DNA of 10,433 bases from Bacteroidales bacterium (GCA_019420545.1 JAHZGZ010000094.1:1-10433); one strand, 5' to 3'. Numbered from the stretch's first letter, positions 1 through 6,698 are shown. A program made the numbers and translations. The notes: generated by a model from the letters alone, not told the origin.

Positions 1-61
1 CGATGCCGACGTAGAAGCAGATGACACTGACGATGCAGGCGACGACGAATCCGATGAATAA
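1..61 (+). CDS. C-terminal end of an unidentified protein with an acidic tail (partial)
   Basis: The frame starting at base 2 is open to a TAA at 59-61. It encodes a 19-residue tail made almost entirely of Asp, Glu, Ala and Thr, ending DDESDE. The gene enters from the left and only this tail is visible, so the product cannot be named. Acidic low-complexity C-termini occur on several Bacteroidales core proteins and say little about function. The good terminator at 89-122, directly downstream, supports this as a genuine gene end rather than a chance frame. Confidence 0.6.
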   Translation, partial: DADVEADDTDDAGDDESDE

Positions 62-88
62 TCCACATTCACATAACTATCTAAATAT

Positions 89-122
89 AAAACGCTGCAC
101 CTGAAATCAGGTGCAGCGTTTT
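89..122. terminator. Bidirectional rho-independent terminator
   Basis: A perfect 12-bp GC-rich stem (93-104 pairing with 107-118, core CGCTGCACCTGA) is extended by A:T pairs to 89-122. It has a T run on the + side (119-123) and an A run on the left that reads as T on the - strand. It lies between a + strand gene ending at 61 and ogt ending at 148 on the - strand, so it can end transcription from both sides. Confidence 0.88.
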
Positions 123-147
123 TATATCTCAGTGACAGAAGAAAAAA

Positions 148-660
148 CTACCGTGCTTCCAATCCCAGCAGACGCCGCTTTGCATCGAGTCCGCCGGCAT
201 AGCCCGTAAGACTACCGTCGGCGCCTACCACACGATGGCACGGAACGATTATTGATAAGGGATTTGCTCCGACAGCACCGGCCGCGGCGCGCACGCCGCG
301 AGGTCGCCCTACTCTCCCGGCAAGTTCCGAATAACTCACCGTAGTGCCATAAGGAATATCACGCAAAGCACTCCATATCATCTGCTGAAAATCGGTGCCG
401 ACCGACAATACCGGCAGCTCAAACTCTCTGCGGGTACCGGCAAAATATTCATCGAGCTGCCCTACCGCCCTATCAAGCACGTCGGCATCCCCCTCGGCAA
501 GAGACAAGGCGCCAGAACTGCGTAAAAGGCGCTGCACATTACGGTCAAAAACACGACTCGCAGGCCAATCGCAGAGACACACGGCCCCGCCATACGCGCC
601 AAGCAGCATTTCTCCGCATGGCGACATATACTTTCTCGTAATAATCGTTTTCTTATCCAT
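148..660 (-). CDS. ogt: Methylated-DNA--protein-cysteine S-methyltransferase
   Basis: A suicidal DNA-repair protein that moves the methyl group from O6-methylguanine (and O4-methylthymine) onto its own cysteine. From the ATG at 660 it has 170 residues, normal for Ogt/AdaB. The active-site PCHRVV motif lies at about residues 140-145 (nucleophile Cys141). It is preceded by the family helix FQQMIW (91-96) and the DNA-binding helix with an arginine-finger candidate in RGVRAAAGAVGANP. It is followed by YAGGLDAKRRLLGLE. The N-terminal 75 residues match the poorly conserved ribonuclease-H-like domain. The frame stays open to a TTG at 681, but that codon lies in the T-tract of the upstream gene's terminator, so the ATG at 658-660 is preferred. 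No AraC/Ada regulatory domain is attached, so this is the stand-alone repair enzyme. No promoter was recognised in the short leader. Confidence 0.93.
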   Translation of the reverse strand: MDKKTIITRKYMSPCGEMLLGAYGGAVCLCDWPASRVFDRNVQRLLRSSGALSLAEGDADVLDRAVGQLDEYFAGTRREFELPVLSVGTDFQQMIWSALRDIPYGTTVSYSELAGRVGRPRGVRAAAGAVGANPLSIIVPCHRVVGADGSLTGYAGGLDAKRRLLGLEAR

Positions 661-679
661 AAACTTACCATTGCAAATC

Positions 680-711
680 AAAAGCGCCCGTCCACAAAGA
701 TGAACGGGCGC
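680..711 (-). terminator. Rho-independent terminator of the OmpA-family lipoprotein gene
   Basis: A perfect 8-bp stem, GCGCCCGT (684-691) with ACGGGCGC (704-711), has a 12-base loop. On the - strand it is followed by TTTT (683-680) and a further T-rich stretch. The + strand side has no T run, so the direction is clear. It ends the transcript of the gene stopping at 764 and lies just before the ogt start at 660. Confidence 0.78.
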
Positions 712-763
712 AAAATCTTGAAAATTCTATGTTGAATTTAAGTAATAATACTACGTAATAATA

Positions 764-1462
764 TTACTTGAGCTGACCGTTTTCAGCAGCCTGTACCATC
801 TGGGGAGATGCAGTAATGTAGATCTCGACACGACGGTTCTGTGCACGGCCGGCGGGAGTATCGTTGGATGCGACATAGTCGGCCATAGGTATACCCTTGG
901 CAGTCAGACGTGTGGGCGACACACCGGAATTGACGAGATATGTCATCACAGCGTCGGCACGCTGATTAGAGAGCTTCTCATTGACAGCATACGAGCCGGT
1001 GTTGTCGGTAAAACCGAGAATCTGCACATCGGTAAGCGGATTCTGCTTTAAAGAAACGGCGAAATTGCTGAGATCCTGCTGTGCCGAGGAATTGAGAGTA
1101 TATTTTCCGGTCGGGAACAGGATCCCACCGTCGAAAGTCACCTTGATAGCCTGAAGACCGTTCTGGTCGGTGGTTGGCTCTACCTGTGCATCAGGAAGAG
1201 TTTTGGCGAGCTCCTCCTGCTGCTTCTGCATCTTCTGGCCGATGAGAGCACCTGCGCCGGCACCTACGGCAGCACCGATAGCCGTACCGATGGCAGCGCC
1301 CTTGCCGCCGCCGATCAAAGCACCGATACCTGCTCCGAGTGCACCGCCGCCGCCACCGCCGATGAGGGCACCCTTGCCGGTGGTGGACATTGAGTTACAT
1401 CCCGATGATGCGAACAACAGACCTGACAGAAGCACAGCGCCTGTAATCTTGACAAGTTTCAT
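764..1462 (-). CDS. OmpA-family glycine-zipper lipoprotein
   Basis: A 232-residue outer-membrane lipoprotein that probably tethers the outer membrane to peptidoglycan. Residues 1-21 form a lipoprotein signal peptide ending in a lipobox-like SSGC, with Cys22 the predicted lipidated residue. The residues after the cysteine are not acidic, so no surface-export signal of the Bacteroidetes type is visible and a periplasm-facing protein is expected. Residues about 30-76 are a glycine zipper rich in GxxxG/GAxIG repeats. A short Gln/Glu/Lys-rich helix follows (77-90), then a C-terminal OmpA domain (about 105-216). That domain includes FTDNTGSYAVNEKLSNQRAD (151-170), with the peptidoglycan-contact Asp153 and Arg168, and NRRVEIYI (209-216). 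The architecture matches the YiaD-like group. It has its own promoter and terminator and so is probably monocistronic. Confidence 0.92.
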   Translation of the reverse strand: MKLVKITGAVLLSGLLFASSGCNSMSTTGKGALIGGGGGGALGAGIGALIGGGKGAAIGTAIGAAVGAGAGALIGQKMQKQQEELAKTLPDAQVEPTTDQNGLQAIKVTFDGGILFPTGKYTLNSSAQQDLSNFAVSLKQNPLTDVQILGFTDNTGSYAVNEKLSNQRADAVMTYLVNSGVSPTRLTAKGIPMADYVASNDTPAGRAQNRRVEIYITASPQMVQAAENGQLK

Positions 1463-1499
1463 ATCTGTAAATTTTAAGTTAATTCTGTTAATACAGTCG

Positions 1500-1529
1500 C
1501 AAAGTTGGTAAATTTCCTCGAATAATCAA
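1500..1529 (-). promoter_or_regulatory. Bacteroidetes-type promoter of the OmpA-family lipoprotein gene
   Basis: Reading the - strand, TTG (1529-1527) is followed after exactly 19 bases by CAACTTTG (1507-1500), a one-mismatch fit to the -7 consensus TAnnTTTG. Transcription would start near 1495, giving a leader of about 30 bases before the ATG at 1462. No Shine-Dalgarno is visible, as usual for this phylum. Confidence 0.55.
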
Positions 1530-1607
1530 TCCATATACGCAGGAAAATATACCGTCTCCCGACTCCGTTCTCTTTTTATTTAGTAAACGCCTTAATTAAC
1601 AATTTGT

Positions 1608-3260
1608 TTATTTCCCTTTTTGGTAAAGATAGCGCTTGATCGACCGCTTCGGTGTCTTTTCAAACTCCTGATAACGCATCCTCACATTCGCGATCTGAGA
1701 GTATGCGGGAAGTTCCTTGTTGAGTTGCTTCACGTTCTCGTTCATCAACTTTTCAAGATCAGACACGGCTATACCCTCTTTGGTGGCGAGATCAAGATCG
1801 GGATAGATCAAAGCCTCGAGTTTACCGTGATCCTCTATGACGATCGACTCGCTGACGAGCGGCAGATTGTTGATCTTCTGCTCTATCTCCTCCGGATAGA
1901 TATTCTGACCCGAAGGGCCGAGAATCATATTCTTGTTGCGGCCGCGTATGTAGAGGTATCCGTCGGAGTCCATAGTGCAGAGATCACCGGTATTCATCCA
2001 TCCGTCTTTCATCACGGCGTCGGTAGCCTCCTGATTCTTGTAATAGCCTTTCATCACATTCTGGCCACGCACCCAAAGCTCTCCGGGCGCATTCGCCGGA
2101 TCGGGCGAATCGATTCTACCCTCCATGCGGTCGACAATACGTCCGCAGGATCCCGGACGCTGTTCATTCCACGGAGCATATGCTACAAGAGGAGCACATT
2201 CGGTCATGCCATAGCCCACAGTGAATGGAAAACGGATCTTGCGCAGGAAAGTCTCGACATCCTTGTTGAGTCCTGCACCACCAACTATTATCTGATGGAG
2301 ATTGCCGCCGAAAGCATCAAGCAGTCCGTTGCGGATACGTGCTTCGAGACGATCGTCGACAAACGGCACTTTCATAAGCACCTTCATCAGAGGCTTTTCA
2401 AGCATGGGGAATACCTTTGTCTTTACAATCTTCTCGATAATGAGCGGTACCGTGACGATAAGTTTGGGCCTCACGGTGGCAAATGCCTCAAGAATTACCC
2501 TCGGTGACGGTACACGGGTAAGGAAGTATACATGCGCACCCTTGGCAAGGGGCAACAGCAGTTCGACCATAAGTCCGTACATGTGGGCCAGCGGAAGCAT
2601 ACATACCATACCGTCGCCGGGGTTGATGTAGGGCATTCCGTCGACACAGAACTGAAGATTGCTCCACAAATTCCCATAGGTGATCATAACCCCCTTGGAA
2701 AAGCCCATCGAGCCGGAGGTATAATTGATCAGGGCGAGATCGTCGGCCTTATGCTCGGGATACACCACATCTTCCGGCACGAAACGTTCGGGATACTTCT
2801 TTCCGAACAGTTCGTTGAGACGCTTGCGCGCATCGGTAAGTTTTTCGCTGCGCGAGAGAATAAGCGAAAAGTCGCTCAGACGCACTGCACCAACAAGATC
2901 CTTTACCATGGCGGGATCAAGATTCTCCCATATCGAATCGTCGGTAAACAATAGCTTGGCCTCGCAATGGTTTACGAGATGGTGGATATTGTCGGCCTTG
3001 AATTCATGCAGAATGGGCACCGCTATCGCGCCATATGTCACTGTGGCTATAAACGCCACCGCCCACTGTGATGAATTACGCCCGCAAAGGGCGATTTTGT
3101 CTCCTTTCTTTATGCCGGCATGCTCGTAGAGGAGGTGGAGTTTTTCGACCTTGCGGGCAATGTCGCGATATTGAAACGAGACGCCGTTAAAGTCGGTCAA
3201 TGCCAGATCCTCCCAATATGTACGCACGGAGTGCTGGAGGTATTCGGTAAATGTTTTCAT
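1608..3260 (-). CDS. AMP-forming acyl-CoA synthetase-like ligase (long-chain fatty acid--CoA ligase family)
   Basis: A 550-residue member of the adenylate-forming ANL superfamily. Such enzymes activate a carboxylate with ATP to an acyl-AMP and then pass it to a thiol, usually CoA. Visible motifs: phosphate-binding loop YTSGSMGFSKGVMITYGN (180-197); MLPLAHMYG (221-229); adenine-side GYGMTE (349-354); GELWVRGQNVMKGYYKN (393-409); DGWMNTGDL with the ribose-binding Asp426; the hinge region IRGRNKNMILGPSGQNIYPE (438-457); and a C-terminal lysine region TPKRSIKRY (536-544), with Lys542 a likely catalytic residue. The length and motif set fit FadD-like fatty acyl ligases, and no fused acyltransferase or carrier domain is present. 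Substrate cannot be read from sequence; a fatty acid is most likely. It stands alone on the - strand with a long AT-rich upstream gap, and no clear terminator hairpin was seen between 1531 and 1607. Confidence 0.9.
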   Translation of the reverse strand: MKTFTEYLQHSVRTYWEDLALTDFNGVSFQYRDIARKVEKLHLLYEHAGIKKGDKIALCGRNSSQWAVAFIATVTYGAIAVPILHEFKADNIHHLVNHCEAKLLFTDDSIWENLDPAMVKDLVGAVRLSDFSLILSRSEKLTDARKRLNELFGKKYPERFVPEDVVYPEHKADDLALINYTSGSMGFSKGVMITYGNLWSNLQFCVDGMPYINPGDGMVCMLPLAHMYGLMVELLLPLAKGAHVYFLTRVPSPRVILEAFATVRPKLIVTVPLIIEKIVKTKVFPMLEKPLMKVLMKVPFVDDRLEARIRNGLLDAFGGNLHQIIVGGAGLNKDVETFLRKIRFPFTVGYGMTECAPLVAYAPWNEQRPGSCGRIVDRMEGRIDSPDPANAPGELWVRGQNVMKGYYKNQEATDAVMKDGWMNTGDLCTMDSDGYLYIRGRNKNMILGPSGQNIYPEEIEQKINNLPLVSESIVIEDHGKLEALIYPDLDLATKEGIAVSDLEKLMNENVKQLNKELPAYSQIANVRMRYQEFEKTPKRSIKRYLYQKGK

Positions 3261-3592
3261 AATCTAAATTCAATTGCTGAATTGCTGCTACATTGGAAAA
3301 CCTGATTATCGTTATACCTGAGATTTAATCCGGGGAAATGACCATCAGGACATTCCACGCATTAATCCTCTCATTTATAACACCCGTATAGTTCCGATTG
3401 TTGACAGTATGCTATTCAGCCCGTAAATTTAGTTAATTTTTTTCAGCCCTCCAATTTCCACACGTTTATCGCATTCATTGCAACAGTTGCTATCACTTTT
3501 ATAAAACCGTTTATAGAGATATGAGGCAAGCCGCGCTAAATCAAAGAAAATCCATAACCCATATTAACCAGAAACATGACCACGCCACATTC
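3261..3592. other. AT-rich intergenic region without a recognisable gene
   Basis: These 332 bases separate the ligase gene from the RAYT gene and contain no convincing reading frame, RNA gene or terminator hairpin. A weak candidate promoter for the ligase is TTG (3454-3452), 20 bases, then TAAATTTA (3431-3424) on the - strand. It would imply a leader of about 160 bases. A small AT palindrome (ATAAA/TTTAT, 3501-3514) is probably chance. No GTAG-footed palindrome like those at 4183 and 5847 was seen here, so REP copies are visible on only one side of the RAYT gene. Confidence 0.5.
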
Positions 3593-4162
3593 TTACTGCC
3601 TATCAACACTTTCCGGATTGAAACAATCCATATTCCATCGCCTCACATTATTACTTATGTATTCCGAAATTTTATTTAAATCCCGCGTATCACGAATAGC
3701 ATGGTCATGGTAACGCGATTGCCATTCAAAATCCACACCTATATTATGAGCCATTCTCGAAACAGCAGATTTCAATGATCCAATATATCTTAACAGAAGT
3801 GGAATATTACATGGCACTTTACGCTTTCTATGTGCCATATTCATATACCCGATTAATCTACGATCATCAGCAGACTCAGGAAGTTGCTGAGATCCAATCG
3901 ACGATCCAACGACCACAATTGCATGAAAGTGATTTGGCATAACGACATACTGCACCACCACAATATTAGTGTGATGAATATGTGGCAGACTCAATTCCTT
4001 ATCAAGAAATCTACCGACGTCCGACAATATCATTTCATCACCTGAAATATGTCCAAAATACGATTGTTTATTCTTAGTGCATACTGTAATAAAATACGTT
4101 CCATTATTATATGCAATCCATTTTGCCCGAGGTGATTTCCGGTATTGATTATTAATCGGCAT
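3593..4162 (-). CDS. REP-associated tyrosine transposase (RAYT, IS200-like Y1 HUH superfamily)
   Basis: A 189-residue single-strand nuclease/transposase of the Y1 HUH group, related to IS200/IS605 TnpA. RAYTs recognise and cut REP palindromes and are thought to spread them; they are normally single-copy chromosomal genes. Seen here: the N-terminal strand NGTYFITVCTKNKQSYFG (20-37); the metal-binding HUH motif in VMPNHFHAIVVV (74-85; His78 and His80); and WQSRYHDHAIRD (147-158) with the likely nucleophile Tyr151. The end is ISEYISNNVRRW (165-176), where family members usually read NNP, so the Pro is replaced by Val. All catalytic residues are present, so it may be active. The ATG at 4162 lies 20 bases from a REP palindrome, the expected partner. 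An IS now sits in that palindrome and may have cut the gene off from an upstream promoter. Codon use is AT-rich compared with the flanking core genes. Confidence 0.9.
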   Translation of the reverse strand: MPINNQYRKSPRAKWIAYNNGTYFITVCTKNKQSYFGHISGDEMILSDVGRFLDKELSLPHIHHTNIVVVQYVVMPNHFHAIVVVGSSIGSQQLPESADDRRLIGYMNMAHRKRKVPCNIPLLLRYIGSLKSAVSRMAHNIGVDFEWQSRYHDHAIRDTRDLNKISEYISNNVRRWNMDCFNPESVDRQ

Positions 4163-4182
4163 TTATTTGAGAAAATTCAATC

Positions 4183-4205
4183 GTGGTAGGGACGCGGCGT
4201 GCCGC
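4183..4205 (+). repeat. REP palindrome, left part, interrupted by the IS
   Basis: It contains the GTAG tetranucleotide (4186-4189) seen at the foot of RAYT-linked REPs, followed by the palindrome half starting ACGCGGC-GT-GCCGC. The rest of this REP (GTTACATT) is found across the IS at 5779-5786. Joined, it is a perfect 31-base reverse complement of 5817-5847. Confidence 0.85.
4194..4205. repeat. 12-bp target-site duplication, left copy
   Basis: GCGGCGTGCCGC directly abuts the IS end and is repeated in the same orientation at 5767-5778. The 12-bp length is within the range known for IS4-family elements. The target is nearly palindromic, so the exact border could shift by a few bases. The borders given rebuild an intact REP, which is the best argument for them. 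Confidence 0.8.
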
Positions 4206-4226
4206 TAACCTTTACCCACAAATGGG
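4206..4226 (+). repeat. Left terminal inverted repeat of the IS
   Basis: It begins TAACCTTTACCCACAA, then one mismatch (A here, G in the right end), then TGGG. Its last bases overlap the left arm of the leader hairpin at 4218-4249. Confidence 0.85.
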
Positions 4227-4249
4227 AGTCATCTATGGCTCCCATTTGT
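4218..4249 (+). promoter_or_regulatory. Leader hairpin upstream of the transposase start
   Basis: A perfect 11-bp stem, ACAAATGGGAG (4218-4228) with CTCCCATTTGT (4239-4249), closes a 10-base loop, 23 bases before the preferred transposase ATG. In IS10 and IS50, transcripts reading in from outside fold similar hairpins at the IS end and keep transposase translation low. I infer the same role here. No T run follows, so it is not a typical terminator. No good TTG/TAnnTTTG promoter was found inside the left end. Confidence 0.5.
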
Positions 4250-4272
4250 TATATCATGGCTTACTTAATTCA

Positions 4273-5760
4273 ATGTATATGAAACGCCCGAGTATTTTTG
4301 GTGACAAACGTCTTGACAAGGATTATCGCAATCTGGTACAGGAAATATCGGCGACGGGATCTGCCGTGATCAACAGAGCATGTAAGAAGCCGTCCGATAA
4401 GAAAGCCGCCTATAGGTTTATAAATAATGAGAACGTTACTGTCGGGAAAATCATTGACGACCTTGTTTCCCAGACAGTTATGAATGTAAAACAAAACGGG
4501 TTCAAGGAAGTTCTTGTGGTGCAGGATACTATGGAGACAGTCAGGGACAACATCGTCAGTCGGCTGCAGAAAAATGGACGGACAGTTCTGGAATGCGCAC
4601 GGACACACAAAGGCATGCGCACACATTCATCTCTTGTACTTGATGCCCGGACAGGCGTACCTGCCGGCTTCGGCTATCTTCAGATATGGGGAAGAGTACC
4701 GAAACCGCTTGCAGAAGTTAAGGAAGAGGATTTCAGGAGAGACCGTAAACGTCAGTCTTCCTACTATATCACTGATCCCGCGACGGGAAAAACGCGTTAC
4801 AAATATTTCATTCCTATCACCGAACGCGACTCGGAATCGTCACGCTGGATTGATTCCGCAAAACAGGTAAGAGCCGAACTTCCTGAAGATGTCCATATCA
4901 TTATGGTGCAGGACAGAGAGGGAGATATGTATCCTCTTCTGACGTTACCTTTACATTTGAAAAACACTGATATCGTGGTAAGAGCGTCAAAAGGACGAAA
5001 CGTGATTCTGAGCGACGGAAAGGAAGAGGATATTTTCAAATATACCGCAGCTGCAAAAGTGACATATTCCTATAAGATTAAGGTCAGTAAAGGTCTACGT
5101 AAAAAAGGGCGCGACGCAGAGGTGGGCCTTCGCTACGGGAAAATCAGAATCAGGCGTCCCCACAGTCCGAGATACCCTGAAAAATGGATCGATCTCTATT
5201 TCGTGAGGGTTTCGGAAAAGAATATGGCTTATGCCAAAGACCCGGTAGACTGGCTGTTAATCACGTCTTTACAAGTTGAATCAGTTGAGGATGCCCTAAA
5301 GATAGTGGCGTACTACCGCCGTAGGTGGTTTATCGAGGATTTTCACAGGCTTCTCAAGAAAAAAGGCTTTGGAATAGAGGATATTCAGGTGGAAAGCCCG
5401 CATGCTTTCGAAATAAATCTCGCAGTATGCATCAAGAGCGCTTACGAGGTGGCGCTCGTCAAAAAAGGATTTGACAGCGAGGACGAGAATGTTCCGGCAA
5501 CAATGGTATTCACTCCTCTGGAGTTGCAGATAGTATCCCGATTGAATGAAGAGTATAATACTCCAAAGAAAGTTTATCGCAATCCATATGAAAAAGGCTC
5601 ATTAGCATGGGCGGCCTGGGCCGTAGCATGTGAGGGTGGCTGGAGCGCTATGCCATCTCAACCCAGGCCTGGAATCATAACATTCAAGAGAGGAATTGAC
5701 AGGATTGAAAATATCTATCAATATCTCCTTGAGACACAGAACCACCCCACTTGTGGGTAA
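4273..5760 (+). CDS. IS4-family DDE transposase (Tn5-like)
   Basis: 495 residues from the ATG at 4273. The N-terminal Tn5-type DNA-binding domain holds FGDKRLDKDYRNLVQ (9-23) and KKAAYRFINNENV (43-55). The RNase H-like catalytic core has Asp85 in VVQDTMETV, Asp214 in MVQDREGDMY and Glu355. The full YREK signature of the IS4 family is met: Tyr348-x2-Arg351-x3-Glu355-x6-Lys362 in YRRRWFIEDFHRLLK. The C-terminal stretch SLAWAAWAVACEGGW corresponds to the Tn5 C-terminal region. The frame is open further upstream to a GTG at 4183, but that start lies outside the IS in the REP. The ATG at 4222 sits inside the leader hairpin and would add residues without family resemblance. The ATG at 4279 is an equal alternative. 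All catalytic residues are intact, so the enzyme is predicted functional. Confidence 0.93.
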   Translation: MYMKRPSIFGDKRLDKDYRNLVQEISATGSAVINRACKKPSDKKAAYRFINNENVTVGKIIDDLVSQTVMNVKQNGFKEVLVVQDTMETVRDNIVSRLQKNGRTVLECARTHKGMRTHSSLVLDARTGVPAGFGYLQIWGRVPKPLAEVKEEDFRRDRKRQSSYYITDPATGKTRYKYFIPITERDSESSRWIDSAKQVRAELPEDVHIIMVQDREGDMYPLLTLPLHLKNTDIVVRASKGRNVILSDGKEEDIFKYTAAAKVTYSYKIKVSKGLRKKGRDAEVGLRYGKIRIRRPHSPRYPEKWIDLYFVRVSEKNMAYAKDPVDWLLITSLQVESVEDALKIVAYYRRRWFIEDFHRLLKKKGFGIEDIQVESPHAFEINLAVCIKSAYEVALVKKGFDSEDENVPATMVFTPLELQIVSRLNEEYNTPKKVYRNPYEKGSLAWAAWAVACEGGWSAMPSQPRPGIITFKRGIDRIENIYQYLLETQNHPTCG

Positions 5761-5766
5761 AGGTTA
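5746..5766 (-). repeat. Right terminal inverted repeat of the IS
   Basis: The complement of 5766-5746 matches the left end in 20 of 21 bases. The repeat encodes the last residues of the transposase and its TAA stop (5758-5760). Confidence 0.85.
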
Positions 5767-5778
5767 GCGGCGTGCCGC
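5767..5778. repeat. 12-bp target-site duplication, right copy
   Basis: GCGGCGTGCCGC is identical to and in the same orientation as 4194-4205. It is followed by GTTACATT, the remainder of the interrupted REP. Confidence 0.8.
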
Positions 5779-5816
5779 GTTACATTTATTTTATTCCTAA
5801 TGTCCTGTACATTGCT

Positions 5817-5847
5817 AATGTAACGCGGCACGCCGCGTCCCTACCAC
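5817..5847 (-). repeat. Intact REP palindrome, inverted partner
   Basis: On the - strand this reads GTGGTAGGGACGCGGC, then GT, then GCCGCGTTACATT. It has the GTAG foot and the ACGCGGC/GCCGCGT fold-back. It is the undamaged copy that shows what the left REP was before the IS arrived. Confidence 0.85.
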
Positions 5848-5870
5848 AATATGTAAGCTAACTATTTAAT

Positions 5871-5902
5871 AGCTCCTCCGATGCGATACAGTCGGAAGAG
5901 CT
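5871..5902 (-). terminator. Probable terminator hairpin downstream of the broken beta-barrel gene
   Basis: An 11-bp stem with one mismatch (5871-5881 with 5892-5902, arms AGCTC and TCCGA) closes a 10-base loop, 27 bases after the gene's stop codon at 5929. On the - strand it is followed by the A/T-rich ATTAAATAG rather than a strong T run, so this is a weaker call than the other terminators. Confidence 0.45.
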
Positions 5903-5928
5903 AAAAATTACAGAGGCTTGCCCCTTAA

Positions 5929-6635
5929 TTAAAAGATATAACCAACGCTGAGTTTGACATTTTGAGAGTTGATTTTAGGTTTATAATCGCCTTCGCTATA
6001 ACCGAATGCAGGAATAAAGTCAACAATCCCGTTGAGTCCGATATAAATCTTATTGATATTGAATCCGAAGCCACAGGTCATACCAATCTGAAAACGATTC
6101 CATGTCAATGAACTTGAACCCATATTCTCTTCACTGGAGCTAAGGAGATTAACCCATCCGCTATCATCACGTAAGTTCGGCAAGCTACTCTTTGCCGACA
6201 ACTTCATTTTATAAATCATGTTAAGCCGGAAATTCACGCCAAGAAACGGAACGAGCGAAACATTATCAGATATCCTGATATGATATGCGAAATCAACCGG
6301 TATTTGAAGATTAAAATTGCGATATTGCTCTTTTATCTTAACCCAGTCCCATCAGCGTTATATACCCGTTCTCCGTCACTACCCCCAGTCTGGAAATTAA
6401 AACTTCCACCGGCTTCCAGAAACAGATTTTTCACAATAGGGAAACCATGAATATAGTCTATTCCAAATCCGCCCAATACTACATCCGTTTCATCCTCACT
6501 ATAATTCTCCCCAGCAAAATCTTCATTTGCATCCAGTCCTAACGCACTCAGAGAAATACTGACGCGATTATATTGCGCATAGCATACGGCAATGCAACCA
6601 ATAAATAATGCCAAGGCACAGAATACTTTTTTCAT
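5929..6635 (-). pseudogene. Outer-membrane beta-barrel protein, broken by a one-base frameshift
   Basis: The 5' part (6635-6333) has a signal peptide ending CYA before Gln21, then about 80 residues, and stops at a TAA (6333-6335). Just before that stop, another frame continues without interruption through KEQYRNFNLQIPVDFAYHI and VSLVPFLGVNFRLNMIYKM to VGYIF at 5931. This matches FQNINLQVPVNFVYRF and ISLSPYVGINFKYNF in the intact neighbour at 6842-7573. Adding one G to the GGG at 6342-6344 (- strand) restores a single frame of 235 residues, against 243 in the neighbour. The whole is therefore one porin-like gene with a one-base deletion, or a sequencing error at that spot. The terminal Phe is the usual outer-membrane assembly signal. 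Both parts are otherwise well preserved, so the damage is recent. Confidence 0.85.
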
Positions 6636-6667
6636 AAATAATCGATGTTAATGATTGTATTATATCG

Positions 6668-6698
6668 TAAAATTAGCATAATTCTCAATATCATCCAA
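6668..6698 (-). promoter_or_regulatory. Candidate promoter of the frameshifted beta-barrel gene
   Basis: On the - strand, TTG (6698-6696) is followed after 20 bases by TAATTTTA (6675-6668). This fits TAnnTTTG except for the last base. The leader would be about 28 bases. It lies downstream of the neighbour's strong terminator, so the two paralogues are probably transcribed separately. Confidence 0.42.

Larger units (their letters stand above)
4206..5766 (+). mobile_element. IS4-family (Tn5/IS50-like) insertion sequence, 1561 bp, complete
   Basis: It is bounded by 21-bp terminal inverted repeats with 20 of 21 matches, both beginning TAACCTTTACCCACAA (4206-4226 and complement of 5746-5766), and by 12-bp direct repeats of the target. 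It carries one transposase gene that fills almost the whole element, and the stop codon lies within the right inverted repeat. A leader hairpin sits at the left end. Open frame, matched ends and identical target copies all suggest a recent insertion that may still be mobile. Confidence 0.92.
4183..5847. repeat. Inverted REP pair (BIME-like element), split by an IS4-family insertion
   Basis: With the IS (4206-5766) and one 12-bp target copy (5767-5778) removed, the remaining 92 bases are 4183-4205 joined to 5779-5847. They form two perfect 31-base inverted arms around a 30-base AT-rich spacer (5787-5816). Each arm has GTAG at its outer foot and an internal ACGCGGC/GCCGCGT fold-back. This is the usual arrangement of REPs next to a RAYT gene. 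I infer it to be the substrate or product of the neighbouring RAYT at 3593-4162. Confidence 0.8.

Noticed and set aside
740..769. A/T-rich dyad (AAGTAAT/ATTACTT) at the lipoprotein stop codon
   Set aside because: It overlaps the stop codon, is weak in G/C and has no T run. The real terminator is at 680-711.
1620..2507. 295-codon + strand open frame opposite the ligase gene
   Set aside because: It lies entirely antisense to a full-length AMP-forming ligase with all core motifs, and its translation shows no domain pattern.
3501..3514. Small AT palindrome ATAAA/TTTAT
   Set aside because: A five-base A/T stem in an AT-rich gap is expected by chance, and it has no GTAG foot.
4183..4272. Transposase start at the GTG in the REP (30 extra residues)
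   Set aside because: The GTG lies outside the IS, so it cannot be part of the element's own gene. The extra residues encode the REP, inverted repeat and hairpin.
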